Assembly (NCBI GenBank): GCA_017419065.1
Contig: JAFOMB010000142.1
Coordinates: forward strand, 1 to 17,589
Length of the DNA stretch: 17,589 nucleotides
Source of the DNA: Erysipelotrichaceae bacterium
GTDB taxonomy: Bacteria; Bacillota_I; Bacilli_A; Erysipelotrichales; Erysipelotrichaceae
Direction: 5' to 3'
Position 1 is the first letter of the stretch; the number at the start of each line of letters is the position of its first letter. Position numbers and translations under genes: made by a program. The notes beneath the pieces were generated by a model. It had not been told where the DNA came from. It did not search any database and saw only the letters and a list, made by a program, of their open reading frames with translations. This document shows, piece after piece, positions 1 through 6,471 of this stretch.

Positions 1-393
1 GGAACAGGTATAGGTCTCTGTGCCGTCTTCCTCGCAGGTCGCCTTCTTTGTGACCTTCTTCAGATAGTTGTGACCTAAGGCAGATACGGTCTCGCTGTAG
101 GTGTGATTGCAGCGGCTGCAGGTATAGATCGTCATGCCGCTCTGCGTACAGGTCGCAGCTTCTGTCTCCTTTGCACTGTAGTCATGGCCTAAGGCCGGGG
201 TGTTCTGTGTATAGGAATCCCCGCAGTTCGCGCAGACATAGAAGTCTGTTCCTCCGTTCGTACAGTTCGCCGGTGTCCCGGCCGCGCTGCTTTTCTGATA
301 GTTATGTCCTGTTGCTGCTATAGTGACAGGATAGTTCTCCATCCCGCAGGCTGCGCAGTATATCGTGATCGATCCCGCGGACGTACAGGTCGG
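1..393 (-). repeat. Tandem CXXC/GH protein repeat, ~38-41 codons per unit
   Basis: Within the partial surface protein, residues 60-190 hold three full units and the start of a fourth. Leading cysteines are at 62, 103, 141 and 179, so the period is 41, 38 and 38 residues. Each unit follows the pattern (A/P)xC(T/E)xxG...Y(x)C(x)xC...Y...ALGH(N/D)Y. The units are diverged at DNA level, so this is old protein repetition rather than a recent duplication. The array continues past the window edge. Confidence 0.8.
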
Positions 394-570
394 CTCCGAT
401 ATGACCTCTTCGATATAAGCCGTCCCTCCGCAGTTCGGACAGGAGCCGTAGACATCTCCGGCGGTTAATGCTTCTACCGTATGAATATGACCGTGATCCT
501 CTTCCACATGAAGAAACAGTCCTCCCAGGACCAGAGTCACGATCAGGATATATTTCAGCAGTTTCTTCAT
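1..570 (-). CDS. Secreted CXXC-repeat surface protein, 3' end missing
   Basis: An open frame of 190 codons begins at ATG 570-568 and runs off the left edge, so the C-terminus is missing. The start follows directly on the TAG stop of the 5'-nucleotidase gene, with a weak GGTGG Shine-Dalgarno sequence inside that gene's last codons; translation is probably coupled. Residues 1-20 form a signal peptide or N-terminal membrane segment (basic MKK, then a hydrophobic run). A His/acid-rich stretch follows (HVEEDHGHIH, residues 21-30). A first Cys pair is at 44-47 (CPNC). Then come repeats of about 38 residues, each with a leading TC/NC cysteine, a CXXC pair and a GH(N/D)Y motif: Cys 62/72/75, 103/113/116, 141/151/154, 179/189. 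Such repeats occur in cell-surface proteins of gut Firmicutes. The paired cysteines suggest metal-binding knuckles or disulfides, but the function is unknown to me. Gene reality is near certain; the role is not. Confidence 0.85.
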   Translation of the reverse strand, partial: MKKLLKYILIVTLVLGGLFLHVEEDHGHIHTVEALTAGDVYGSCPNCGGTAYIEEVISEPTCTSAGSITIYCAACGMENYPVTIAATGHNYQKSSAAGTPANCTNGGTDFYVCANCGDSYTQNTPALGHDYSAKETEAATCTQSGMTIYTCSRCNHTYSETVSALGHNYLKKVTKKATCEEDGTETYTCS

Positions 571-2034
571 CTATTCCACCAGTTCCAGTCTTCCCTCAAG
601 GCCGAAGCCGAGGTGCTTGTTGTTTTCAAAGTATTCAAGCAATGTCTCGACATCACTGGTCGTCAATACGACCGGTCCGCCATTGGCTTTGACTTCTTCA
701 TAGGAGAGATTCAGGAATTCCGGCAGGTTATTGTAATGGAACTCCTGGATACCGATGACATAGACCTTCTCATCATCGATCTCTTCCCCATTGAGTTCGC
801 ATTTCAATAATTCATGTCTTGATTTCGAATACACCACATGCATGCCCTTGGACAGCTGATAGAACTCTGTATGATCTCCAAGCCATGCCTCATCGCGGTA
901 GATGTATAACAGCGCCTTCTTGAACTGGGCTCCGGTCATCTTCACTCCATAGGATCTGCCGTCATACGGATAGCACTCCGTGAAATCCTGCAGGGTGACG
1001 ATCGGACCCATATGGTACTTCCGGACAGAACCCGATCCCATCAGAAAAACATCGACAGCCAGGGAATCCTTCATCGCATCCGCAAAGACACCCCCCAGTT
1101 CTGTCTGTGCCCAGCGGTCATGATGTTCCAGTTCATAGTCGAAGTTAGCCACGACCTTTGCATATTTGAGATCGGTCTTGGCCTTGATGGACTTGATGAG
1201 CTCTTCCATCCTTTCATCCCATGGACAGTGCCATTCATCGATCGGCAGCAGCTGCCACTTCCAGGCAGCGATGCGGTTATTGTCGGTGTCGATCAATAAG
1301 TCAAAGCGTCCGATCTGATCGGTCCCCGTTCCGGCCTGCACGATGAGGATGTCGTTGACGATGGCCGGCTGCGAGATCAGGGTATGGGAGTGACCGCCGA
1401 TAATGATGTCGACGCCCCAGTCCGGATTTAATATCGCCGCCAGCTTCTTGTCTTCCTCATAGCCGATGTGCGTCAATAAGACGGTCAGATCGATATCGAG
1501 ACCGTTATAGGCATTGCAGATGCGTCCGACTTCCTTGGCAGCTTCCTCGATCCCGATGAAGGAACCGATGAGTTTTTCTCCCTTTGTCTGGGAGATGACT
1601 TCTTCTGTCAGGATACCGATGAAGAGGATCTTCATCCCGTCGATCTCAATGATATGACATGGTTTGAAGAGCCTCGTATCGTTCTGCTTGATATAGAGGT
1701 TCGCATTGATGATCGGGAAGGTGGCCATCTTCTCCAGAAAGAGGAGATGGGCTACTCCATAGTCCGTTTCATGATTGCCCAGTGTCACGATATCCGGTGC
1801 CAGCAGATTGATGATCTGTATCGTGGAAAGACCGCGGAATTCCGAGTCCAGCACCGATCCCCGGAACATATCTCCGGCGATCGCATAGAGGACGTTCGGA
1901 TCTTCATTCCGGCACTTGTTGATATACCCCGACAGCATCGAAACACCGCCGGTAAGCTTGTCATCGACATGATCTGCGAGAAAATCTCCATGCATATCAT
2001 TGGAGTGAAGGAGAGTGATTTCTTTCACATTCAT
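571..2034 (-). CDS. Cytoplasmic 5'-nucleotidase / metallophosphoesterase (UshA/YunD-like)
   Basis: A 487-residue two-domain enzyme predicted to hydrolyse nucleotide 5'-phosphates or related phosphoesters with a dinuclear metal centre. The N-terminal calcineurin-type domain shows all expected motifs: NDMHG (12-16, ligands D13 and H15), GD (54-55), GNHE (86-89), LTHIG with H189, and GGHSHT (213-218). The C-terminal 5_nucleotid_C domain spans about residues 290-460 and carries the recognisable elements ELGGVFADAMK, GSGSVRK and a YPYDG substrate-loop motif. There is no signal peptide or membrane segment, so unlike secreted UshA or CD73-type enzymes it should be cytoplasmic, as in the B. subtilis YunD type. 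The start at 2034-2032 is supported by CAGGAGG at 2046-2040, five bases upstream. It is followed without any gap by the CXXC-repeat gene, implying a two-gene transcript. The family is confident; the exact substrate is not. Confidence 0.93.
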   Translation of the reverse strand: MNVKEITLLHSNDMHGDFLADHVDDKLTGGVSMLSGYINKCRNEDPNVLYAIAGDMFRGSVLDSEFRGLSTIQIINLLAPDIVTLGNHETDYGVAHLLFLEKMATFPIINANLYIKQNDTRLFKPCHIIEIDGMKILFIGILTEEVISQTKGEKLIGSFIGIEEAAKEVGRICNAYNGLDIDLTVLLTHIGYEEDKKLAAILNPDWGVDIIIGGHSHTLISQPAIVNDILIVQAGTGTDQIGRFDLLIDTDNNRIAAWKWQLLPIDEWHCPWDERMEELIKSIKAKTDLKYAKVVANFDYELEHHDRWAQTELGGVFADAMKDSLAVDVFLMGSGSVRKYHMGPIVTLQDFTECYPYDGRSYGVKMTGAQFKKALLYIYRDEAWLGDHTEFYQLSKGMHVVYSKSRHELLKCELNGEEIDDEKVYVIGIQEFHYNNLPEFLNLSYEEVKANGGPVVLTTSDVETLLEYFENNKHLGFGLEGRLELVE

Positions 2035-2120
2035 AGGTACCTCCTGAAGTGGATTGGATGGACAGAAAAATCTACTCCTGTTACGGACGGATCGATATGA
2101 TTGTTACAGACAGACTTCTA

Positions 2121-2126
2121 ATTATA
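2121..2126 (-). promoter_or_regulatory. Candidate -10 box for the 5'-nucleotidase unit
   Basis: A perfect TATAAT on the minus strand lies about 87 bases upstream of the 5'-nucleotidase start, in an AT-rich stretch downstream of the hydrolase gene's terminator. No convincing -35 hexamer sits 16-18 bases upstream, so this is only a candidate. The intergenic stretch 2035-2168 otherwise contains only the ribosome binding site. Confidence 0.4.
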
Positions 2127-2167
2127 TTTTATCTCAATACCCTCTTCTTTTCCTATCTGTTTCAATA

Positions 2168-2190
2168 GAAAAGACCCCTTCCGGGATCCT
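2168..2190 (-). terminator. Rho-independent terminator of the lipoprotein hydrolase gene
   Basis: On the minus strand GATCCC (2188-2183) pairs with GGGGTC (2178-2173), including one G-T pair, around a GGAA loop and is followed by TTTT (2172-2169). The stem abuts the TAA stop codon of the hydrolase gene (2192-2190). The short U tract makes it moderate in strength. It separates the hydrolase from the downstream 5'-nucleotidase unit. Confidence 0.7.
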
Positions 2191-3482
2191 TATCTGTTTT
2201 CCTTTAAGAAGCTCTGTATCCTGGAGAGATAATCCGGTGCTTCATCATAGACACCGTGTCCATATCCCTCATAGACATAGATCTCACAGCCCAGCTTCTC
2301 CGCGATATCTCTGGAGGCCTGTACTCCGACGACCTGATCTTCTCCCGCTCCCAGTACGAAGACCGGACAGGTGATCATCTCCAGTTCCTCATAGACATCG
2401 AATTTCTCTATGGCTTCGATAGATCTTAGGAAGTTCCGGAAATCGGTCTCTTCAGCACCGTCTCCGCTGTGGAGGATGATGTCTTTATATGTCTCATAGA
2501 AGGACGGTGTGTAGACTTTCTCCCCAAAGGACTCTACGAGCGCGGAGAGATCTCTCTCCTCTGCCAGCTGTTTCCACTTTTCTATGACGCTGTTTTCCGT
2601 ATTGAATACACGGGAAGTCGTCGAACACAGGATCAGGGAATCGACACATTCCGGATAAAGAAGCGTCAGAGTCTGAGCGACCATGCCTCCCATGGAGACA
2701 CCCATGAGATGGACATGATCGAGTCCCAGGATCTCCATCGCTGTCTTCGTATCGACTGCCATATCTTCGATGGTATAATTGACAGGTTCTTCCTTCACAT
2801 GATCGAAGAGATAGATGTCATAGTCCTCTGCCAGCAGGGAATAGGCCTGGACGATCCCCTCTGCTGACCCCATGACACTCTTCAGGGAAAGCCCCGGCAG
2901 GATCACGAGTTTCTCTCCCTCTTTATTGCCGAAGCGGATGTATTCCATCGTGCTGCCTTCCAGATCGGCTTTCTTCACTAATGATTCCTCTTCTTCCTCT
3001 TTGACGAAGGCTATGCATGCCTCTTCAAAAGCTTTTGCCTTTTCATAGGAAGAGAAAGAGAATTCCTGTATATCTCCCTTGTCACCCTTCCAGTAGAGGT
3101 AGGTCCATGGACCGCTGTTTCCGCTCTCCGTGCTCTCCTGTCTTTTCTTCACTGTTCCGTCTTTTAACAGTTCAAAGAACGTCTGCCATTCCTCTTCCGT
3201 CAATTCCCTTGTCCCGGAGACAGTGATATATTTCTCAGTGAGCGGAAAAGCTTCTCCCTCTCTTTTTTCATGATAGAAGAAGTGCTTCCCCTCTTCTGTA
3301 TACAGACGGTATCTCTGAAAGTACGGCGGGAATGTCGACGTGCTTTCTGTCCAGTAGAACTCTGTGATCTCTTCTTCCTTCACATCGCTTCCGACGGTAT
3401 ATTCCTTCTTCGTACAGCCGAATAATCCTAAGACCATCGACGCACATAACAGTACACTCATGATGACTCTTCCTTTCTTCAT
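2190..3482 (-). CDS. Lipoprotein with C-terminal alpha/beta hydrolase domain
   Basis: A 430-residue protein. Residues 1-22 are a lipoprotein signal peptide ending in the lipobox LFGC, so Cys23 should be lipidated and the protein tethered to the outer face of the membrane. Residues about 27-165 form an acidic N-terminal region I cannot assign. From about residue 178 an alpha/beta hydrolase fold begins: strand plus oxyanion turn near ILPGLS (194-199), nucleophile elbow GVSMGG with Ser263, a probable catalytic Asp382 in GAGEDQVVG, and His409 in GYGHGVYDE. All three triad residues are present, so it is likely active as an esterase, lipase or peptidase-like hydrolase; the substrate cannot be told. 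AGGAGG at 3497-3492 sits nine bases before the ATG. It is monocistronic, ending at a terminator at 2168-2190, and is divergent from the PPOX gene. Confidence 0.9.
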   Translation of the reverse strand: MKKGRVIMSVLLCASMVLGLFGCTKKEYTVGSDVKEEEITEFYWTESTSTFPPYFQRYRLYTEEGKHFFYHEKREGEAFPLTEKYITVSGTRELTEEEWQTFFELLKDGTVKKRQESTESGNSGPWTYLYWKGDKGDIQEFSFSSYEKAKAFEEACIAFVKEEEEESLVKKADLEGSTMEYIRFGNKEGEKLVILPGLSLKSVMGSAEGIVQAYSLLAEDYDIYLFDHVKEEPVNYTIEDMAVDTKTAMEILGLDHVHLMGVSMGGMVAQTLTLLYPECVDSLILCSTTSRVFNTENSVIEKWKQLAEERDLSALVESFGEKVYTPSFYETYKDIILHSGDGAEETDFRNFLRSIEAIEKFDVYEELEMITCPVFVLGAGEDQVVGVQASRDIAEKLGCEIYVYEGYGHGVYDEAPDYLSRIQSFLKENR

Positions 3483-3509
3483 ACAGAATACCCTCCTGAG
3501 TACACTTTT

Positions 3510-3515
3510 ATTATA
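3510..3515 (-). promoter_or_regulatory. Candidate -10 box for the lipoprotein hydrolase
   Basis: A perfect TATAAT lies 27 bases upstream of the ATG and 12 bases upstream of the AGGAGG site, which gives a short, plausible leader. The expected -35 position falls inside the inverted repeat at 3522-3538 and does not resemble TTGACA. This suggests either an activator-dependent promoter or a wrongly placed box. Confidence 0.5.
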
Positions 3516-3521
3516 CAGAAA

Positions 3522-3538
3522 AGGCGCTTTGAGCGCCT
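3522..3538. repeat. Perfect inverted repeat in divergent promoter region
   Basis: AGGCGCT-TTG-AGCGCCT has two 7-base arms around a 3-base centre. It lies in the 154-base space between the divergent hydrolase and PPOX genes, over the -35 region of the candidate hydrolase promoter and about 36 bases upstream of the PPOX -35 box. It could be a regulator binding site. Read on the minus strand it is also a GC-rich hairpin followed by TTTTC, so a weak terminator or attenuator is the alternative. Confidence 0.55.
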
Positions 3539-3574
3539 ATATCACGCCGCTGTCCCTTTGCCTGTGCAAATCCG

Positions 3575-3604
3575 TTGACACCGTTTCTGTTTCAAACATA
3601 GTAT
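3575..3604 (+). promoter_or_regulatory. Sigma-A type promoter of the PPOX-family gene
   Basis: A consensus -35 TTGACA at 3575-3580 is followed after 18 bases by TAGTAT at 3599-3604 (four of six consensus bases). Transcription would begin near 3611. The leader of about 26 bases holds an AGGAGG ribosome binding site a few bases before the ATG at 3637. Confidence 0.65.
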
Positions 3605-3636
3605 AGCAGTAGATAAAAACGATTCAGGAGGAAATT

Positions 3637-4038
3637 ATGGAAGCAATCGAAAGAGTATATCAGTTCTTAGACGAAGCACACGCCTATGCCTTAGCCACGA
3701 CTGTCGGCGATCAGCCGAGAGTCAGAGTCTTCGGCACGTCCCTTCTCTATGACGGAAAATTATATATCCAGACCGGTAAGAAGAAGAGAGGCTCCCAGCA
3801 GATCGCGGAGAATCCGAAGGTAGAACTCCTCGCCTGGAAGGGCATGGAATGGGTCCGTGTCTGCGGCGAACTGGCTGAGGATGACAGACGTGAAGTCAAG
3901 ACAGCCATGCTGGAAAAGATGCCGAACCTGCGTGCCATGTATAACGAAGATGACGGGAATATGCAGATGCTGTATTTCAAGAACGCGATAGCGACATTCT
4001 CTTCCCTCACTGCGGAAGACGAAGTCGTCTGCTTCTAA
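3637..4038 (+). CDS. Pyridoxamine 5'-phosphate oxidase-family (FMN split-barrel) protein
   Basis: A 133-residue single-domain protein that looks like the small FMN-binding split-barrel family. The N-terminal helix (MEAIERVYQFLDEA) precedes a strand with ATTVGDQPRVRVFG, matching the family pattern A(T)xxxxxPxxRxV. Then come DGKLYIQTGKKK, typical of the flavin-phosphate-binding strand and loop, and a central strand pair ENPKVELLAW and VRVCGELAEDD. The C-terminal YFKNAIATF strand closes the barrel. Members are dimers that use flavin to reduce small molecules, or bind other cofactors; the substrate here is unknown, and it is too short to be a true PdxH. The start is fixed by AGGAGG and a good promoter. 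It is the only plus-strand gene, convergent with the AbiEii gene. Confidence 0.88.
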   Translation: MEAIERVYQFLDEAHAYALATTVGDQPRVRVFGTSLLYDGKLYIQTGKKKRGSQQIAENPKVELLAWKGMEWVRVCGELAEDDRREVKTAMLEKMPNLRAMYNEDDGNMQMLYFKNAIATFSSLTAEDEVVCF

Positions 4039-4047
4039 AAAAGATAA

Positions 4048-4075
4048 AGCCTTGGGATGACCCAAGGCTCTTTTT
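4048..4075. terminator. Bidirectional terminator between PPOX and AbiEii genes
   Basis: AGCCTTGGG (4048-4056) pairs perfectly with CCCAAGGCT (4061-4069) around ATGA. On the plus strand it is followed by C and five T (4070-4075). On the minus strand it is followed by TTTATCTTTTTT. It starts 10 bases after the PPOX stop codon and lies about 23 bases past the AbiEii stop codon, so one hairpin can serve both convergent genes. Confidence 0.9.
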
Positions 4076-4097
4076 ATCCTCTGTATATAGTGAAAGA

Positions 4098-4955
4098 TTA
4101 TATATTCAGCTGATCCAGTGTCGACAGAAACAGTTCTGCCTTCCAGAAGCGCAGACTCTCCTTGCGGGTGATGAACCGTGATACATCATCTACAGCTGAC
4201 TTATAGTCAACACTTCTGAACCGCTCCTCCAGCATCTTCTTCAGCCTTTCGGAAGTAAGGACTTCCTCTTCTTCGATCTTTCCGGAGTTTCTCAGTTTAT
4301 TCTGAAGATATTCCATATTGATCCGGGTGCCCTTGCCGATATAGAACAGATAGTCATAGTAATCTCTTCCCTTGACATGTCCCTTGTAATCCCGGCATAA
4401 GACCGCGTGGATCTTTCCCGCAAACAGTGTCGTTTCATCAAATATCCGGATCTCATAAGGGGATGGCAGCATTCTGTAGCGGTATTCTGTAATGCCTCCT
4501 TCAGGATTCTCTGTATCGATCTCCAGTTTGATCTTCATCTTCTGATCAGCCATGATCCGGGAGACATCTGTCCCCTTCGGAAAGAAAGACATCATCAGCG
4601 TGACGGTATTCGCTTTCAGAAAGGCACTCTGTACTTCTGTATCTTTCTTCTTCGCTTCGGCAGCGATATCGATCCCATAGGAGAGGAATTCCTTCTTCAG
4701 GGCAGGCAGATATTTCTCCAGATGGAAGTCCGGATCTCTGTCTGTCAGCGCGAAATCCAGATCTTCACTGAAACGGTCGAGTCCGTGGAATATCCTGAGA
4801 CATGTTCCGCCGTAAAAAGCCGCTTTCTCAAAGAATCCCCCTCTGGAAAGTCCTGCCAGTGCGATCTCCTGCAGGATCTCCTTGATGGCATTCTCCCGCT
4901 CTTCTTCATTACGCGGTCCGTATTTTTCCAGCATCATCTCAAGAGCGCTGTCCAT
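4098..4955 (-). CDS. AbiEii-type nucleotidyltransferase toxin
   Basis: A 285-residue protein of the AbiEii/AbiGii nucleotidyltransferase toxin family. The core motif is present: FYGGTCLRIFHGL (47-59) followed by RFSEDLDF (61-68), giving the GG(S/T) plus DxD metal-binding signature (D65, D67) of DNA polymerase beta-like transferases. Further family features are the strand KIKLEID (141-147) and the basic or acidic cluster around K181 through KGRDYYDYLF with D198 and D201. In studied AbiE systems this protein blocks growth, probably by GTP-dependent nucleotidyl transfer, causing phage abortive infection. It overlaps the upstream AbiEi gene by 17 bases; the start at 4955 has AGGAG seven bases upstream, inside the antitoxin gene. 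No residue of the visible active site appears lost. Confidence 0.92.
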   Translation of the reverse strand: MDSALEMMLEKYGPRNEEERENAIKEILQEIALAGLSRGGFFEKAAFYGGTCLRIFHGLDRFSEDLDFALTDRDPDFHLEKYLPALKKEFLSYGIDIAAEAKKKDTEVQSAFLKANTVTLMMSFFPKGTDVSRIMADQKMKIKLEIDTENPEGGITEYRYRMLPSPYEIRIFDETTLFAGKIHAVLCRDYKGHVKGRDYYDYLFYIGKGTRINMEYLQNKLRNSGKIEEEEVLTSERLKKMLEERFRSVDYKSAVDDVSRFITRKESLRFWKAELFLSTLDQLNI

Positions 4956-5541
4956 GAGTGTACTCCTTTCTTATCAGCTTGATCAGAAGGTCGGTGTTCC
5001 GGCAATGATACAGGGAAGCCAGCCTTGTCATCAGTTCAAAATCGCTGTTCTCAAAGATCTCTTCATCGATACGCTTATCTTCAAACAGAAGGATCTTCAG
5101 ATCCCGGATACTCTGTACCTTTCTCCATTTGTACAGAGAATCACAGACGGCCTTTTCCATAGAGGCCATCCTGATCGACCTGCCTTCCTTTTCCAGACAG
5201 ACAAGGCCTTCTGAAAACGCCTGCTCCGGGATATCACTGTATTCATATCTTCCGAATCTGTTCAGGTATGTCCTGTTCTTACGGACATTCAGGGAAGCCG
5301 ATGTGATCGTATAAACTTTTTCAGGAATAAGACCATAATAAGAAAGGGCATAGTCAAAACTGAGATAAGAAGGAGAGAGGATAACAGACGCGAGAAGACA
5401 GGGATCGGTATCCCCCTCGGTCTCATAGATCCCCCGGTTGAGCCGGATCAGATTTCCCTTCTCCGTCTCTCTCCTGATCTTATCGAGCGGATTGGCATAA
5501 TCTTTATACTTTTCCTTTAATATTGAGCTTGTAATTACCAT
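4939..5541 (-). CDS. AbiEi-type antitoxin / transcriptional regulator
   Basis: A 200-residue partner of the downstream AbiEii toxin. The N-terminal winged-helix-like part includes IRRETEKGNLIRLNRGIYET (22-41), which is the usual AbiEi pattern. It is followed by the family core SPSYLSFDYALSYYGLIPE (56-74) and IRMASMEKAVCDSLY (123-137). AbiEi proteins repress their own promoter and neutralise the toxin without tight complex formation (type IV toxin-antitoxin). The frame stays open upstream to an ATG at 5577, but I place the start at 5541: it has GGAG at the right spacing, and the promoter -10 box (5561-5566) lies between the two ATGs, so an mRNA from it could not contain the longer version. The toxin gene starts within the last 17 bases. 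Confidence 0.88.
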   Translation of the reverse strand: MVITSSILKEKYKDYANPLDKIRRETEKGNLIRLNRGIYETEGDTDPCLLASVILSPSYLSFDYALSYYGLIPEKVYTITSASLNVRKNRTYLNRFGRYEYSDIPEQAFSEGLVCLEKEGRSIRMASMEKAVCDSLYKWRKVQSIRDLKILLFEDKRIDEEIFENSDFELMTRLASLYHCRNTDLLIKLIRKEYTHGQRS

Positions 5542-5546
5542 ATTTT

Positions 5547-5550
5547 CTCC
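5547..5550 (-). promoter_or_regulatory. Ribosome binding site deciding the AbiEi start
   Basis: GGAG lies five bases before the ATG at 5541-5539. The upstream alternative ATG at 5577 has no purine-rich sequence in front of it. Confidence 0.7.
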
Positions 5551-5560
5551 ATCAAATACA

Positions 5561-5588
5561 ATTATATTGGATTTCATGGAGATTTCAA
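5561..5588 (-). promoter_or_regulatory. Promoter of the abiE-type operon
   Basis: On the minus strand TTGAAA (5588-5583), a 16-base spacer and a perfect TATAAT (5566-5561) form a strong sigma-A promoter. Transcription should start near 5553 with a leader of about a dozen bases. The -10 box sits in a small palindrome, CAAT-TAT-ATTG (5559-5569), which could be part of an autorepressor site, as AbiEi family members bind inverted repeats at their own promoter; this last point is inference. Confidence 0.7.
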
Positions 5589-5590
5589 TA

Positions 5591-5614
5591 GAAAAGCACT
5601 GTTTTCACAGTGCT
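5591..5614 (-). terminator. Terminator of the surface-protein operon
   Basis: On the minus strand AGCACTGT (5614-5607), a GAAA tetraloop and ACAGTGCT (5602-5595) form a perfect 8-base-pair stem followed by TTTC. It begins 23 bases after the stop codon of the last operon gene and ends just upstream of the AbiE promoter, separating the two units. The U tract is short, so some read-through into AbiE is possible. Confidence 0.75.
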
Positions 5615-5636
5615 CTCTTTATGGATAGTTCTGAGG

Positions 5637-6470
5637 TTATTCCTCTTCCTTCTTTCTTCCCAGTAAGAGGGCTAAGAGTCCTCCTCCGGCAGCGATGCCG
5701 ATGCCGGCAGGAAGGATGTAGTCTTCTATGGAGGTGGAAGGGATCTTCTCGGTTGGAGAAGGGATGGTGTTGGTGTTTTCTTCCGGAAGGATAGGCTTCT
5801 CATCGATGTCGATGATCTCTTCCGGAATGAAGGTCTCTTCTTCCTGTACAGGTTCTGTATTGGCAGAAGGCTGTGTATTTGAAGAAGAAGAAGATGTCGT
5901 ATAGGTCCCTTCGTAGATGACAATGGTCTTCGGGGCAGGTGCCTTCTTATAGACGAAGGTGAAGGTGAGAGTCTCCCCCTTCTTTAAGGTACCCGTGAAG
6001 TTGTAGGTCTGAGGGAGGTAGCCGTCGATGTACTCATAGGCGATGACCGGCTTGTCTCCTTCGTTGCCGTGGAGGGTGCGCTTCGGATGGAGCTCATGGC
6101 CTTCCTCATCCACATATTCCACATAGTACTCGATGAGATCTCCCTTCATGCCGAAGGAGGCGACATAGATACTGTCTTCCTTTAATTCCTGGGCACCGGC
6201 TAAAGCGCCTTCGATGCCGGAGAGGTGGAAGCCCTTGAAGTAGAAGCGGTCATCGGTGACCGTCACTTCGAAGTCGTTCGGATTGAAGGAGGTCTGATCA
6301 TCCAGTTCGATGAGGTCCTTCTTTTCTCCTCCCTTATAGGAGAGTTTTCCGTATAGGCCTCCCGATACTGTCACCTTATAGCCGTTAAAAGCCTTTAAGA
6401 TGACAGAAGACATCGTGATAAGGCAGATGGATAAGAGAAGTAAGAGAAGGAGTTTTCCGTATTTCTTCAT
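5637..6470 (-). CDS. MucBP-domain surface protein with PxTS-type C-terminal anchor
   Basis: A 277-residue surface protein, last gene of the operon. Residues 1-25 are a signal peptide or N-terminal membrane segment. Residues about 30-112 are a beta-rich region I cannot name. Residues 114-175 (YYVEYVDEEGHEL to FTFVYKK) match the MucBP fold that often binds glycans. A Ser/Pro/Glu-rich stalk follows (about 176-242). The C-terminus shows IPSTSIED (243-250), a hydrophobic segment (252-270) and the tail RKKEEE, the order of a sortase signal with a non-canonical motif instead of LPXTG. The start at 6470 is preferred: AGGAG lies 10 bases upstream, one base separates it from the TGA of the previous gene, and MKK plus a hydrophobic run follows. 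The longer frame from 6512 adds 14 residues that lie in the previous gene and has no ribosome binding site. Confidence 0.82.
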   Translation of the reverse strand: MKKYGKLLLLLLLSICLITMSSVILKAFNGYKVTVSGGLYGKLSYKGGEKKDLIELDDQTSFNPNDFEVTVTDDRFYFKGFHLSGIEGALAGAQELKEDSIYVASFGMKGDLIEYYVEYVDEEGHELHPKRTLHGNEGDKPVIAYEYIDGYLPQTYNFTGTLKKGETLTFTFVYKKAPAPKTIVIYEGTYTTSSSSSNTQPSANTEPVQEEETFIPEEIIDIDEKPILPEENTNTIPSPTEKIPSTSIEDYILPAGIGIAAGGGLLALLLGRKKEEE

Positions 6471-6471
6471 A

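Noticed and set aside
1654..2374. Plus-strand frames opposite the 5'-nucleotidase and the hydrolase
   Set aside because: Shadows of confidently identified minus-strand enzymes; low-complexity translations without motifs or ribosome binding sites.
3522..3538. Hairpin as terminator of a minus-strand gene
   Set aside because: No minus-strand gene lies directly upstream (the PPOX gene is on the other strand), and the hairpin is followed by a TATAAT box. A regulatory repeat is the better reading.
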